DNA of 64,000 nt, taken from contig JAZKDO010000001.1 in the NCBI GenBank assembly GCA_040387555.1, positions 496,001-560,000 of the forward strand. The letters are read 5' to 3'. The position numbers were made by a program, and so were the translations under genes. This stretch comes from UBA4416 sp040387555 (GTDB lineage Bacteria > Bacteroidota > Bacteroidia > B-17B0 > Aurantibacillaceae). Of this stretch, positions 34,801 to 43,269 are shown one piece after another (position 1 is the stretch's first letter; every line of letters starts with the position of its first letter). The notes beneath the pieces are model-generated. The model made no database searches. It saw nothing but the letters and a program-made list of their open reading frames with translations, and was not told the origin of the DNA.

Positions 34801-37535
34801 AACTGATTAGATGAAGTACTACAGAACGGCGAAGAAGAATAACTAAAGGCAGCTATAGGCAAGCTAGTGATAGTTACGATGTTTTCCGCAGTCACTACTG
34901 GACAACCGTTGGCTGCAGAAATTGTATTAGTAACTGTATATGTTCCTGCAGTACTGGAAGAAATATCTATGGTACCTGCAGTGGATTCTAAAGTTAATCC
35001 TGTTGGGTTAGAAGTATAATTTCCATTTGTTCCATCAACACTCAAAACAGGGGTAGGGTTAGCAGAGTTAGAGCAATATGGCCCTGCATAAGTTATAGTT
35101 GCATCAGGTAACTTTGTAATAGTAACTGATGTACTGGCAACTACCGCAGGGCATCCACCTGCAGCTGCAATGGTATTTTGAATCACATAATCACCTGCAG
35201 TGCTACTCACGATATTTATTAACCCTGTAGAAGGATCTATATTCAAGTATACTGAGGATGCATTAAATAAACCGGCAGTTCCACCAGATGCATAAGTAGG
35301 GGATTGATTAGGCGATGTACTGCAGTAAGGCGATGCAGAATAACTAAAGTCGGCTATAGGCAGGCTCGTAATAGTTATGTTATTTTCAGAGATAATTATC
35401 GGGCATCCAGCAATTGCAGGTATAGTATTCGTTACCGTGTAAGTTCCAGCAACACTCCCCGATAAATTGATAGATCCTGTAGAAGAATTTAAATCTAATC
35501 CAGATGTTGATGTAAATGTTCCGGGTTCACCATTAAGAATAAAAGCTGGTAAAGGATTTGATGAATTCTGACAAATAGGAGATGCTGTATAAATAAATCC
35601 GGCTTCTTTTAATTGTGTAATTGTTACTACCGCGGTTGCCGCTGAAGTTCCGCAAAGACCAGATGGAGAAATCGTGTTAGTTACCGTATATGTGCCAGCT
35701 GCACTTGAAGTCAAATCAATTTCTCCTGTAAGATTATTCATAAATACCAAACCTGATGAAGAACTGAATGTTCCTGCACTCGAGCCATTAGAAAAGGTTG
35801 GGAATGGGTTTGCAGCATTTTGACAATAAGGAGAGTTTGCAAAACTAAAATCAGCCATTGGAGCAGTAGTGATATTGATAGGGAACGTGTTGCTATTTGG
35901 ACAAACTGCGCTTACAGAATATGTTACCGTGTACGATCCAATAGCACTTGCTGATAAATCAATGTTTCCAACAGAATTCGAGAACACTAATCCTGCACCA
36001 GCTGAAAAAATACCACCTGACAAACCCGAAATAGTTGCTACAGGATTAAATCCTGTTTGACAATTTGTAGAAGAGGGATAGTTAAACGATGCATCATCTT
36101 TTGGTCTAACGGTTACATTTACCACTTGCGAATTTCCTACACAGCCGCCTGCTAAATTGGATGTTGGAGTTACAGTATAAATAACTGTTTGATTTCCCGT
36201 ACCTAGATTAACTAAGGTATTTGATAAATTTGAATTGGTTTGTGATGTCAGACTTTCTCCAGTGGTATTAACATTATCAGAAGCAATCCATGTGAAATTC
36301 GAGCTGCTGGAACTTGTCAAGCCAATGTTCACTGCATTTTCACTACAAATCGTTGCAGTGGCTGCGCTTGTCATTATTGGGAATGGATTAATAGTTATTG
36401 TTGAAGTTGCACTCGATCCTGAACATGACCCGGAAGGAGAAACCGTATTTGTAACAACATATGTTCCCGGGTTACATGCAGCTAAATTTATAACACCTGT
36501 GTTTGAGTTCAAAAAAACAAGTCCTGCAGGGGTTGCGGAAAAAACACCTGCCTGACCTGAACTTGTGAATATTGGTGATGGGTTTGCATCATTTTTACAA
36601 AAGTTGGAGGCAGAATAAGAGAATGAAGTAACAGGAATTGTACTGATCACCTTAGTAAGAGTGATGGATGGACATTTAGTCTGATCTGTTATAATTACAC
36701 TATATGTTCCCGCAGAAGAAACTGAAGTAGTGTAGGAATTGTTAGTTCCCGGAACGTTATTCCAATCATACTTGTAAGGCATTGCGCCAGCAGATACATT
36801 TGCGGTGAGCACCAACGTTGAGCCTGATGTGGAACATATAACAGGATTTAAAGGCGTAATAGTACCTGTAAGAACTCCAACAAAATAAACACGGATTGTA
36901 TCGCTGGTAAATGCTCCACAAGTAACATTCGGCGAGCCAGAGACCTTGAAATCTATATATAACGGAGGGTTTGCGCCTGGAGTTACAATTGTTGAATTAC
37001 AACCAGATGTACAACTCAAATAAGAATTATAAGCGCCCTGTACACCCGGATAAATGGAAGTCCAGTTAATAGTTGAAACATTAACATTAGTAACAAAAAG
37101 CGTGTCTTTACATCCTGTTTTTTGAATGGAGATATCCTCTGAACCATGCACTGTCTTCCCTGCCGAGAGTACATAATTTGGTGCGTCTCCTCCTGGTTTG
37201 CAATAAGTAATGGTAAACGGCGAGGCTAATCCTTTAATACATAACGGTGTGCCAATTGATACCGGAGTTCCGCAATTGACTTGATAATAGGCAGAACCAG
37301 AAGGCGAAGGGTTTGTTACATCAAAACTAATTAAATCAGAATTAATGTTGGAATACACTAAGAATGTTACACAATTAGACGAACCACAACACACACCTGC
37401 TCTGGTTTGATTTGAAATTATCGCTGTAGTGTCAATTGAAGCTCTTAAATCAACAGTGAAACTCGGAGCCGTACATTGTGCTTTAAGATTGCTGGCAATA
37501 ATAAAGCTAAAGAACAGAATAAATATTTTTCTCAT
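31821..37535 (-). CDS. Giant T9SS type B adhesin with tandem repeats
   Basis: 1904 residues. After the signal peptide (MRKIFILFFSFIIASNLKAQ) and an N-terminal beta region come nine related repeats of about 83 residues. Each carries a Y-C-x-N/S-x-x-N-P/Q core, a TAGxF/Y motif, a G-x-I-D/N motif and a GTYTVTNTI-type strand ending in GCP. After a run of Ig-like modules there are two PKD domains (DWTWNFGDG and YIWNFGDL, about 1670-1790). The C-terminal 85 residues (PGAFTPNGDGVND ... LKGEVHIIR) are the gliding-motility/T9SS type B sorting domain. It is probably exported and attached to the cell surface with the PorP/SprF partner. The size and repeats suggest adhesion or gliding; this is inferred. 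Confidence 0.92.
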   Translation of the reverse strand: MRKIFILFFSFIIASNLKAQCTAPSFTVDLRASIDTTAIISNQTRAGVCCGSSNCVTFLVYSNINSDLISFDVTNPSPSGSAYYQVNCGTPVSIGTPLCIKGLASPFTITYCKPGGDAPNYVLSAGKTVHGSEDISIQKTGCKDTLFVTNVNVSTINWTSIYPGVQGAYNSYLSCTSGCNSTIVTPGANPPLYIDFKVSGSPNVTCGAFTSDTIRVYFVGVLTGTITPLNPVICSTSGSTLVLTANVSAGAMPYKYDWNNVPGTNNSYTTSVSSAGTYSVIITDQTKCPSITLTKVISTIPVTSFSYSASNFCKNDANPSPIFTSSGQAGVFSATPAGLVFLNSNTGVINLAACNPGTYVVTNTVSPSGSCSGSSATSTITINPFPIMTSAATATICSENAVNIGLTSSSSSNFTWIASDNVNTTGESLTSQTNSNLSNTLVNLGTGNQTVIYTVTPTSNLAGGCVGNSQVVNVTVRPKDDASFNYPSSTNCQTGFNPVATISGLSGGIFSAGAGLVFSNSVGNIDLSASAIGSYTVTYSVSAVCPNSNTFPINITTAPMADFSFANSPYCQNAANPFPTFSNGSSAGTFSSSSGLVFMNNLTGEIDLTSSAAGTYTVTNTISPSGLCGTSAATAVVTITQLKEAGFIYTASPICQNSSNPLPAFILNGEPGTFTSTSGLDLNSSTGSINLSGSVAGTYTVTNTIPAIAGCPIIISENNITITSLPIADFSYSASPYCSTSPNQSPTYASGGTAGLFNASSVYLNIDPSTGLINIVSSTAGDYVIQNTIAAAGGCPAVVASTSVTITKLPDATITYAGPYCSNSANPTPVLSVDGTNGNYTSNPTGLTLESTAGTIDISSSTAGTYTVTNTISAANGCPVVTAENIVTITSLPIAAFSYSSSPFCSTSSNQLPTLATGATAGNFNASSVSLDIDPSTGLLNIVNSTAGDYVIVNTISATGGCPIVVSNASVTITKLPNATISYNGPYCSNSSNPTPVLSVDGTNGNYTSNPTGLNLDATAGTIDIASSAAGTYTVTNTISASDGCPEVNASSSVTITKLPEATFNYSSGSYCIDGSNPSPSFQGAGTAGTFSANPALLMNTSNGQVDLTGCVVGTYSITNTILAANGCPDVSADGVITINPIATVNAGIDAAICADESYTLSGAIGGSASGLLWTSNGSGIFSNPNSATSLYTPSVSDINMGTVVLTITSDDPAGPCSFATDFMTLTIKATPTVSAGSTNTLTCSNTTLSLGGSGDGTYAWQGPGIVSGATSANPTINQPGTYSLVVTSSQSCSSEVSTVVISKDTIAPIITSANTGSLNCTTLSANASVTTISSPVSYNWSGAGITSSTNINTISITQGGIFYYAVTNTFNNCVTTGSLSVLQDTIAPTVMIAVPSITTTCSNPTTLLNIGCSPATDVVYAWSAPSTGSLDSYTSLNPTASGCGVFTVVVTNTLSGCVSTSLAQSSIEVIADIGIPTTTLSMTSVDITCANPNPSVTLSSNTSNVTYSWAPVNGIVSGTENTASPSFSVAGTYSAVVTNTNSGCSTFINNNVVTAVLNNSIPVVSLTGSVNNGTINCSTATVVATSSVTPGNDLSYTWTSPNGTGISGPSNQASATFTSSGIYTLAVTNTVTGCLSVLDANSLFTVFVDTISPVANFKFVTGCSKDSVKFIDQSSISAGNITDWTWNFGDGNNSLLQNPANIYSQVDSYSVSLLVRAANGCASAANGTVSLIPPVVADFVPGGGEYLINQPIVFTNQSSGASNYIWNFGDLTTTSSSNPTHAFTSLGSYDVMLVSSNSIGCKDSISFVLKINPAGYAIPGAFTPNGDGVNDGFSVLGGPFISYELRVYNAWGNEIFIANSQNDKWDGSYRDTQQPAGTYIYIFNGKIADGDDLKLKGEVHIIR
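34353..35354 (-). repeat. 501-bp tandem duplication inside the giant adhesin gene
   Basis: Two adjacent units of exactly 501 bases (34854-35354 and 34353-34853) each encode a pair of repeats, about 167 residues. The pairs begin ADFSYSASPYC and AAFSYSSSPFC and then contain nearly identical VDGTNGNYTSNPTGL segments. The DNA is close to identical over about 85 bases starting at 34501 and 35002. The period matches two protein repeats, so the reading frame is kept. Confidence 0.85.
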
Positions 37536-37890
37536 GCATTAAAAATTTAGTGAAACGATTATGGAAATAAGTCGATTAAAATGTGATTCAAAGATCCATT
37601 AGGAATAAAGAAAAATTGTGATTTTTTGTCAAAGCAACAGAATGCTTAGTTGAAGGAAATTAAAAAATAGCCTATTTTTTTTTATGAAAGTGTAGCGTTT
37701 ATAGAATAAACATTTTTGTTTATACTCTTCTTTTTAATTTAACATTTTTAAAAAGACTATTCGCGAAATGCCTTACATTACAGGCATTTCAAGGCACAAT
37801 AAAAAATTTTGAATTGATGACTACTTTTAAATCGCTAAAGAAGTTCTTTTTTATGTTAAGCTTTTATTGCGATTTATTTAGAGATATTAA
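37536..37890. other. 355-bp non-coding gap with hairpin, upstream of the adhesin gene
   Basis: No gene is visible. The only clear structure is a 9-bp inverted repeat, GAAATGCCT/AGGCATTTC (37765-37773 with 37782-37790), with an 8-base loop and no T-run. The rest is AT-rich. This region must hold the adhesin promoter, but no good TAnnTTTG pair could be placed on the minus strand. Confidence 0.5.
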
Positions 37891-39108
37891 TTAAGCTTGT
37901 AAAAGATTTAATGTCATCCATGCCATTAGGCCAGTTGATATTTCTAATGCTTTTTCGTCGATATTAAAAGTAGAAGTATGCACTCCGGAAATTATTCCTT
38001 TTGCTTTGTTACCAGTACCTAATCTATAAAAACAACTAGGAATCTGTTGAGTGATATAAGCAAAATCCTCTGCAGTCATGCGTAAAGGCAAGTCTTCCAC
38101 ATTTTCATTTCCTAAATATTCAATAGCTGATTGCTTGCATTGTTCAGTTACAAATTGGTCATTTACTAAAAAAGGATAACCGTCAAGAATGTTTATCTCT
38201 GTTATTACATTGTAATTACGTGATATAGAAGTTATAATCATTTGTATTTTTTCTTTCACTTCTTTTCTCCAGCCTTCGTCCATTGTTCGCAGTGTTCCCG
38301 CCAAGTAAACAGATTCAGGTATGACATTCGTTGCGCCTTTTCCTTCAATTTTACCAAAGGCAATTACTGTTGGAATATTATTTTCCGTATTTCTTGCAAC
38401 TCCTTCTTCATCTATTGTAAATGGAAATTGTTTTTCAATTTCAGTGATAATGTGTGCCGCTATTACAAGTGGATTATTATAATCTCCGGCCATAGCTGCA
38501 TGTCCACCTTTGCCTATAACAGTTATATGTAACTCATCCGTACTGGCCATATACATGCCTTCTCTAAAACCAACTTTTCCAACTTCCATACTCGGAAAAA
38601 CATGTTGCGCAATAGCTACATTTACTTGAGGATTGAGCAACACCCCTTCTTTAATCATTAATGACGATCCTCCAGGCAACACTTCTTCGCCCGGTTGAAA
38701 CATAATTTTAATCGTTCCTTCAAATTGGTCTTTCAATTCATTTAAAATTATAGCCGAACCTAATACTGAGGCTGAATGCACATCATGTCCGCAAGCATGC
38801 ATGATTCCAACGTTCTGGGATTTGTAATCTATTTCATTATTTTCTTTAATAGGTAACGCATCCAAATCTGCACGCAACAAAATTGTTTTTTTTTTCGGAT
38901 TCTTTCCTTCAATAATTGCAACAATACCTGTTTGTACAATGCCTGTTGTATGAAAAATGTTGTGCTTTTTTAAAATGGAGCTAACAAAGGCACTTGTTTC
39001 AAACTCTTTGAATGAGAGTTCGGGATGCATGTGCAAGTGTCTTCTATAAGAAACTATTTCATCAAAATAATTCTGAGCTAATTGCTTTATATGATCTATT
39101 GCAACCAT
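37891..39108 (-). CDS. M20 family metallo-amidohydrolase
   Basis: 405 residues of the M20 amidase/carboxypeptidase family (N-acyl-amino acid amidohydrolase or aminoacylase type): YRRHLHMHPELSF at about residue 21, RADLDALPI, and the metal site ACGHDVHSAS, then PGEEVLPGGSSL and AEDFAY. Hydrolyses N-acyl amino acids, indole-amino acid conjugates or similar. It is encoded 3 bases after a DUF4296 lipoprotein and probably cotranscribed, but the functional link is unknown. Confidence 0.9.
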   Translation of the reverse strand: MVAIDHIKQLAQNYFDEIVSYRRHLHMHPELSFKEFETSAFVSSILKKHNIFHTTGIVQTGIVAIIEGKNPKKKTILLRADLDALPIKENNEIDYKSQNVGIMHACGHDVHSASVLGSAIILNELKDQFEGTIKIMFQPGEEVLPGGSSLMIKEGVLLNPQVNVAIAQHVFPSMEVGKVGFREGMYMASTDELHITVIGKGGHAAMAGDYNNPLVIAAHIITEIEKQFPFTIDEEGVARNTENNIPTVIAFGKIEGKGATNVIPESVYLAGTLRTMDEGWRKEVKEKIQMIITSISRNYNVITEINILDGYPFLVNDQFVTEQCKQSAIEYLGNENVEDLPLRMTAEDFAYITQQIPSCFYRLGTGNKAKGIISGVHTSTFNIDEKALEISTGLMAWMTLNLLQA

Positions 39109-39111
39109 AAC

Positions 39112-39468
39112 TTATTCAAGTTTGCCTTTAGCTTGTATAACGCTCAACTTATCAAGAACCTTTTCGTAAACGATTTTTAATTTTTTAGGATGTTTGGTGT
39201 AAAAATTCAAAGTTGAATCAAATTTACCTTTGTTAATTTGATTGTCTTTTAATGGTTTAAAAATATACGCGGAATCAAACTTCTCACCTGCTACAGCTTT
39301 TATATTAATGCCAGATGCACTTTCTGCAAGATAAATGTCTGTTAAAACCTGGATCAATTGTTCTTCCGTCAATAAATTTTTTGGAACCACAAGATCTTCC
39401 TCGTTAGGTGGACTACATGAAAATAGAAAACAGGAAACAACCAGAATTTTGATTAATAATGTATTCAT
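39112..39468 (-). CDS. DUF4296 lipoprotein
   Basis: 118 residues. The signal peptide ends with a lipobox (CFLFSCS; Cys18). The rest is helical, with LLTEEQLIQVLTDIYLAESA as in DUF4296. The family is restricted to Bacteroidota and has no known function. It runs 3 bases ahead of the M20 hydrolase gene. Confidence 0.85.
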   Translation of the reverse strand: MNTLLIKILVVSCFLFSCSPPNEEDLVVPKNLLTEEQLIQVLTDIYLAESASGINIKAVAGEKFDSAYIFKPLKDNQINKGKFDSTLNFYTKHPKKLKIVYEKVLDKLSVIQAKGKLE

Positions 39469-39557
39469 ACCTACAAAGTTAATACTCTATAGGACATATT
39501 TAAATTGTTTTGAAGATCAATTAAAAAATAACTTTTTTTAAGAGTCTGATAAAAATG

Positions 39558-41096
39558 TTATCCGGCCCAACCTTCCCTGTCAAGGCTCCTGTATTGAATA
39601 GCTTCCGCAATATGATTAGTTTTGATGCTTGAAGAATTATCCAAGTCGGCAATAGTTCTTGCTACTTTAAGGATTCTATCATAAGCCCTTGCTGATAATC
39701 CAAGCCGTTCCATGGCCGTCTTCAACAAACTACTTCCGGCTTCATCAAGTTGACAAAAAGTTCTAAGATCTTTAGTTCGCATTTGAGCATTGCAATATAT
39801 GCCGTCTGATGCTTTATATCGTAACGTTTGGATTTGTCTTGCTTTTATAACCCGGTTCCTTATTTCTTTACTATTTTCTGAATTTTGTACTTTACTGAGT
39901 TCGCTAAAGGGAACTGGCGTAACTTCCACATGTAAATCAATTCTATCCAGCAATGGGCCTGAAATTTTATTAAGGTATTTTTGCACAACACCTGGCGCAC
40001 ATACACAATCCTTTTCTGGGTGATTATAATAACCACAAGGACAAGGATTCATACTAGCCATCAACATAAAGCTAGCCGGATATTCCACACTAAATCTTGC
40101 ACGAGATATAGTTACAATACGATCTTCTAATGGTTGTCTCATTACCTCTAAAACAGTTCGTTTGAACTCCGGTAATTCGTCCAGAAATAAAACGCCATTG
40201 TGAGAAAGTGAAATTTCGCCTGGTTGCGCGTTCATGCCGCCGCCAACCAAAGCCACATCGGAAATTGTATGATGCGGGCTTCTGAAAGGACGTTTCGTTA
40301 CAAGTCCCATAGTTTTTGAGGTTCTCCCCGCTACGCTATGAATCTTAGTGGTTTCCAGTGCTTCATCCAAAGTAAGCGGTGGAAGTATTGATGGCATTCG
40401 TTTACTTAACATCGTTTTACCAGCACCCGGGGGTCCAATTAAAATAACGTTATGGCCACCGGATGCCGCTATTTCTAACGCGCGTTTAATGTTTTCCTGG
40501 CCTTTCACATCTGCAAAATCAAATTCGGTTTCATCCAGCCGCACTAAAAATTCTTGTTCAATATCGATGGTTGTTTTCTCTAATGTTTCAGTTCCATTAA
40601 AAAAACCAATCACTTGCTTGATGGTAGATACACCATACACTTCAAGGCCATCAACAACAGCCGCTTCCTTAGAATTAATATCCGGTAAAATAATTCCTTT
40701 AAATCCTTCTTGCTTTGCTTTAATTGCTATGGGTAAGGTTCCTTTAATAGGGCGCAATTCTCCATCCAGTGATAATTCACCCATGATGATGTATTTTGAA
40801 ACTTCTTCAGATTTAATTTGTTCTGAAGCTGCTAATATTCCAACGGCAATAGTCAGATCGTAGGCCGAACCCTCCTTCCTGATATCTGCCGGGGCCATAT
40901 TAATTGTTATTTGTTTCCCGGGAATTTTTAAATTATTATTCTTTAATGCGGCATCAATACGCTGGTGACTTTCCTTCACGGCACTGTCAGGCAAACCTAC
41001 CAAGTAAAAATTTATTCCCTGTCCAATGTGCACTTCAACCGTTACTGTTGTCGCATTAATTCCGTGCACTGCGCTTCCAAATGTTTTTACAAGCAT
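39558..41096 (-). CDS. comM: YifB/ComM magnesium chelatase-like AAA ATPase
   Basis: 512 residues. N-terminal ChlI domain (about 20-140, FYLVGLPDSAVKESHQRI), AAA+ core with Walker A GPPGAGKTML (about 219-228), Walker B LFLDELPEF, and the C-terminal Mg-chelatase domain with ARAYDRILKVARTIADL. The zinc-like cluster CPCGYYNHPEKDC is conserved. ComM homologues assist branch migration during natural transformation. It is a single gene diverging from the GT39-like gene. Confidence 0.93.
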   Translation of the reverse strand: MLVKTFGSAVHGINATTVTVEVHIGQGINFYLVGLPDSAVKESHQRIDAALKNNNLKIPGKQITINMAPADIRKEGSAYDLTIAVGILAASEQIKSEEVSKYIIMGELSLDGELRPIKGTLPIAIKAKQEGFKGIILPDINSKEAAVVDGLEVYGVSTIKQVIGFFNGTETLEKTTIDIEQEFLVRLDETEFDFADVKGQENIKRALEIAASGGHNVILIGPPGAGKTMLSKRMPSILPPLTLDEALETTKIHSVAGRTSKTMGLVTKRPFRSPHHTISDVALVGGGMNAQPGEISLSHNGVLFLDELPEFKRTVLEVMRQPLEDRIVTISRARFSVEYPASFMLMASMNPCPCGYYNHPEKDCVCAPGVVQKYLNKISGPLLDRIDLHVEVTPVPFSELSKVQNSENSKEIRNRVIKARQIQTLRYKASDGIYCNAQMRTKDLRTFCQLDEAGSSLLKTAMERLGLSARAYDRILKVARTIADLDNSSSIKTNHIAEAIQYRSLDREGWAG

Positions 41097-41189
41097 AAAT
41101 TAGTTTTGTCGCAAATTAACAACAAAAAGAAGCATCACTCTGCTACAAATCGTAGCAACTTCTATCGCTTATATTTTACAAGTGTTTAA

Positions 41190-42695
41190 ATGCTACATTT
41201 GCTATTACTTTTAGGGGTTAATTTGCAACATTACAAAAAAAATAGTCCGCAATTGTTTTTAGCTATCTCAGCTGGACTTGGATTACTTATATATATATAT
41301 TATAAGGCAGCGCATTTATCGTTTACTCATGATGAGTGCTATACTTATCTACATTATGTTCATCAGGATTTTATGGACATTATTTCTTATAAAACACCTT
41401 ATACGAATAACCATATTTTAAATACAGTGCTAATGAAGTATAGCGAAGAGTTTTTTGGAAGATCCGAATTAGTTCTACGCTTACCAAACATCCTGGCCTT
41501 TATAGTATATAGCTTTTTTGCCATAAAGCTTTTACATACATATTCCATTAAATTGCTTTTACCAGGCTATTTGTTATTAACGCTTCACCCCTATCTATTA
41601 GAGTTTTTTGCACTTGCCAGGGGATATGGCTTATCAATTGCATTTTTGATGGCGAGCATTTATTTTGCGTGTCGGTATTTTTCAGTATTAAAATCCAAAT
41701 ACCTTATTTACTTTAATGGCATGTCTCTTTTGTCGGGCTTAAGTAATTTTTCTCTTTTAAACTATTATATAGCTGCGCTTCTTGTATTTAATATGCTTTC
41801 TTATATAATAATGAAGCTGAATTCAAACGTAACCGAAAAAAAGATTTCATTTTTAAAATTGAACAAAATCAATCTGGTTTGGGTTCTAATTTCAACTGCT
41901 ATTTTATATGAACCTTTGCGCAGAATATCTAAGATGAGCGTTCTTGATTTCGGAGGAAAAAATGGGTTTATTAGCAATACAATTGGATCATCGATTGATG
42001 ACTTATTTTATGAGATGGCCGTTCCTGATTTTTTATCACTAAGTATTAAGGGTTTTACTCTTACAATAAGTTGTAGCATTTTGGGTTTGCTACTAGTGAA
42101 ACTTATCAAAAAAGATTTTACTTTTTTTAAAAACAACCCTTTTCTAGTATTTACAAATCTCACTCTGTTTATTAATGTATTGATAATGCACTTGCAGCAC
42201 CTAGTATTAAATAACGACTTTTATATTCACCGTTTTGCTTTATTTTTCTACCCTCTATTTATCCTAAACCTTATTTCGTTTATTTATTTCTTACAACTAC
42301 ATTATCCAAGGACAGGATTTTTTCTCAGCTACTTTTTTGCATTGATGCTGGCTTTCAACTTTTATAAGAATCATAACTTTAATTATTATAAGGACTGGAA
42401 ATATGACAAAGACACAAAAATAGTTATTCAACGTTTAGTTTCAGAACATGAAAAGTATCCTGCAAAACAAATTAAGCTTGGGATAAACTGGTTATTTGAA
42501 CCGAGCACAAATTTTTACAGATATAGTTTAAATTTAAAGTGGCTTAATCCAACACATCGAAATGGAATTACGGGCAGAGAACACTATTGTTATCTATTTA
42601 AAAACGACCCTGAATTTCAAATGTTAAAATCATGGGAAATTTTATTTAAAAACGAGAAAACCGACGTTCTTTTTATTAAAAAGTCTAATTATTAA
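41190..42695 (+). CDS. GT39/ArnT-like membrane glycosyltransferase
   Basis: 501 residues, about ten membrane helices, and a DE motif in the first periplasmic loop (FTHDECYTY, Asp48-Glu49), where ArnT/PMT-type GT-C enzymes have their catalytic Asp. The family transfers sugars from polyprenyl-phosphate donors in the periplasm. The C-terminal 110 residues are soluble. Which sugar or acceptor is unknown. The ATG at 41190 is the only good start but its exact position is uncertain; a plus-strand TAGTTTTG (41101-41108) could be the -7 element of its promoter. No operon partners are visible. Confidence 0.78.
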   Translation: MLHLLLLLGVNLQHYKKNSPQLFLAISAGLGLLIYIYYKAAHLSFTHDECYTYLHYVHQDFMDIISYKTPYTNNHILNTVLMKYSEEFFGRSELVLRLPNILAFIVYSFFAIKLLHTYSIKLLLPGYLLLTLHPYLLEFFALARGYGLSIAFLMASIYFACRYFSVLKSKYLIYFNGMSLLSGLSNFSLLNYYIAALLVFNMLSYIIMKLNSNVTEKKISFLKLNKINLVWVLISTAILYEPLRRISKMSVLDFGGKNGFISNTIGSSIDDLFYEMAVPDFLSLSIKGFTLTISCSILGLLLVKLIKKDFTFFKNNPFLVFTNLTLFINVLIMHLQHLVLNNDFYIHRFALFFYPLFILNLISFIYFLQLHYPRTGFFLSYFFALMLAFNFYKNHNFNYYKDWKYDKDTKIVIQRLVSEHEKYPAKQIKLGINWLFEPSTNFYRYSLNLKWLNPTHRNGITGREHYCYLFKNDPEFQMLKSWEILFKNEKTDVLFIKKSNY

Positions 42696-42765
42696 AAAAT
42701 CATCCCGAAGCACTTTCTAATTTTAATAAAATACATATATTTATAAATCTAAAATAAACAGAAAC

Positions 42766-43212
42766 ATGATTAAAAATTTATTTCTAGTCTTTGCCATTAC
42801 TCTTACGTCATTTCAAATCCAGGCACAAACCGAAGATGTTGCAAGAGAATTAACCTGTTATAATAAATGGTCTCAAAAATTTGATGAGCGCGGGGCTGAG
42901 GAGGTTGAAGACGGTATTTATACAGATGTTATAATAACTTCCCGCATAGGATCTAAAGCTAACTGCTGGAGCGGAAAAGCTGAAGTAAGACAAAAAAAAC
43001 TTGTTAAATTTTATATTATTAAAGAAGATAATTCTGAAGAACTTGTAACCAGAACATGGAAAAACAATTCAGATAAGGATGTTGATATCATAAACGGAAT
43101 CAGCGAATCAATGATTACCGTTCACAATGAATTAATTAATGTTTTGTGGCCAAAAAAGATCAAGGCTAAAAAAGCAGCAGCTAAAAAAGCTCCCGATCCA
43201 ACTGATGATTAA
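42766..43212 (+). CDS. Small secreted protein of unknown function
   Basis: 148 residues with signal peptide MIKNLFLVFAITLTSFQIQA. The mature protein has an alpha/beta pattern and two cysteines (LTCYNKW and ANCWSG) and ends in a lysine-alanine-rich tail (KKIKAKKAAAKKAPDPTDD). I do not recognise a family. It is flanked by a perfect terminator downstream. Confidence 0.65.
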   Translation: MIKNLFLVFAITLTSFQIQAQTEDVARELTCYNKWSQKFDERGAEEVEDGIYTDVIITSRIGSKANCWSGKAEVRQKKLVKFYIIKEDNSEELVTRTWKNNSDKDVDIINGISESMITVHNELINVLWPKKIKAKKAAAKKAPDPTDD

Positions 43213-43220
43213 TTAAACTT

Positions 43221-43251
43221 AAAAAGGAGAAATTTAATTTCTCCTTTTTTT
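43221..43251. terminator. Rho-independent terminator
   Basis: Stem AGGAGAAAT/ATTTCTCCT (43225-43233 with 43237-43245), 3-base loop, A-run before and T-run after; serves both converging genes. Confidence 0.9.
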
Positions 43252-43269
43252 ATGTTTAAATCTTGCTCC

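Noticed and set aside
34353..36700. Regularly repeated DNA that could be mistaken for a CRISPR array
   Set aside because: It is a long protein-coding repeat array with about 250-base units, in frame throughout, not short repeats with unique spacers.
37536..37890. Promoter for the giant adhesin at CAAAGATC (37589-37596)
   Set aside because: The -7 match has the second TA base wrong (reads GATCTTTG) and no -33 element lies at 17-23 bases.
40348..40863. 171-codon open frame on the plus strand inside comM
   Set aside because: Shadow of the well-conserved YifB/ComM gene on the other strand; no coding features of its own.
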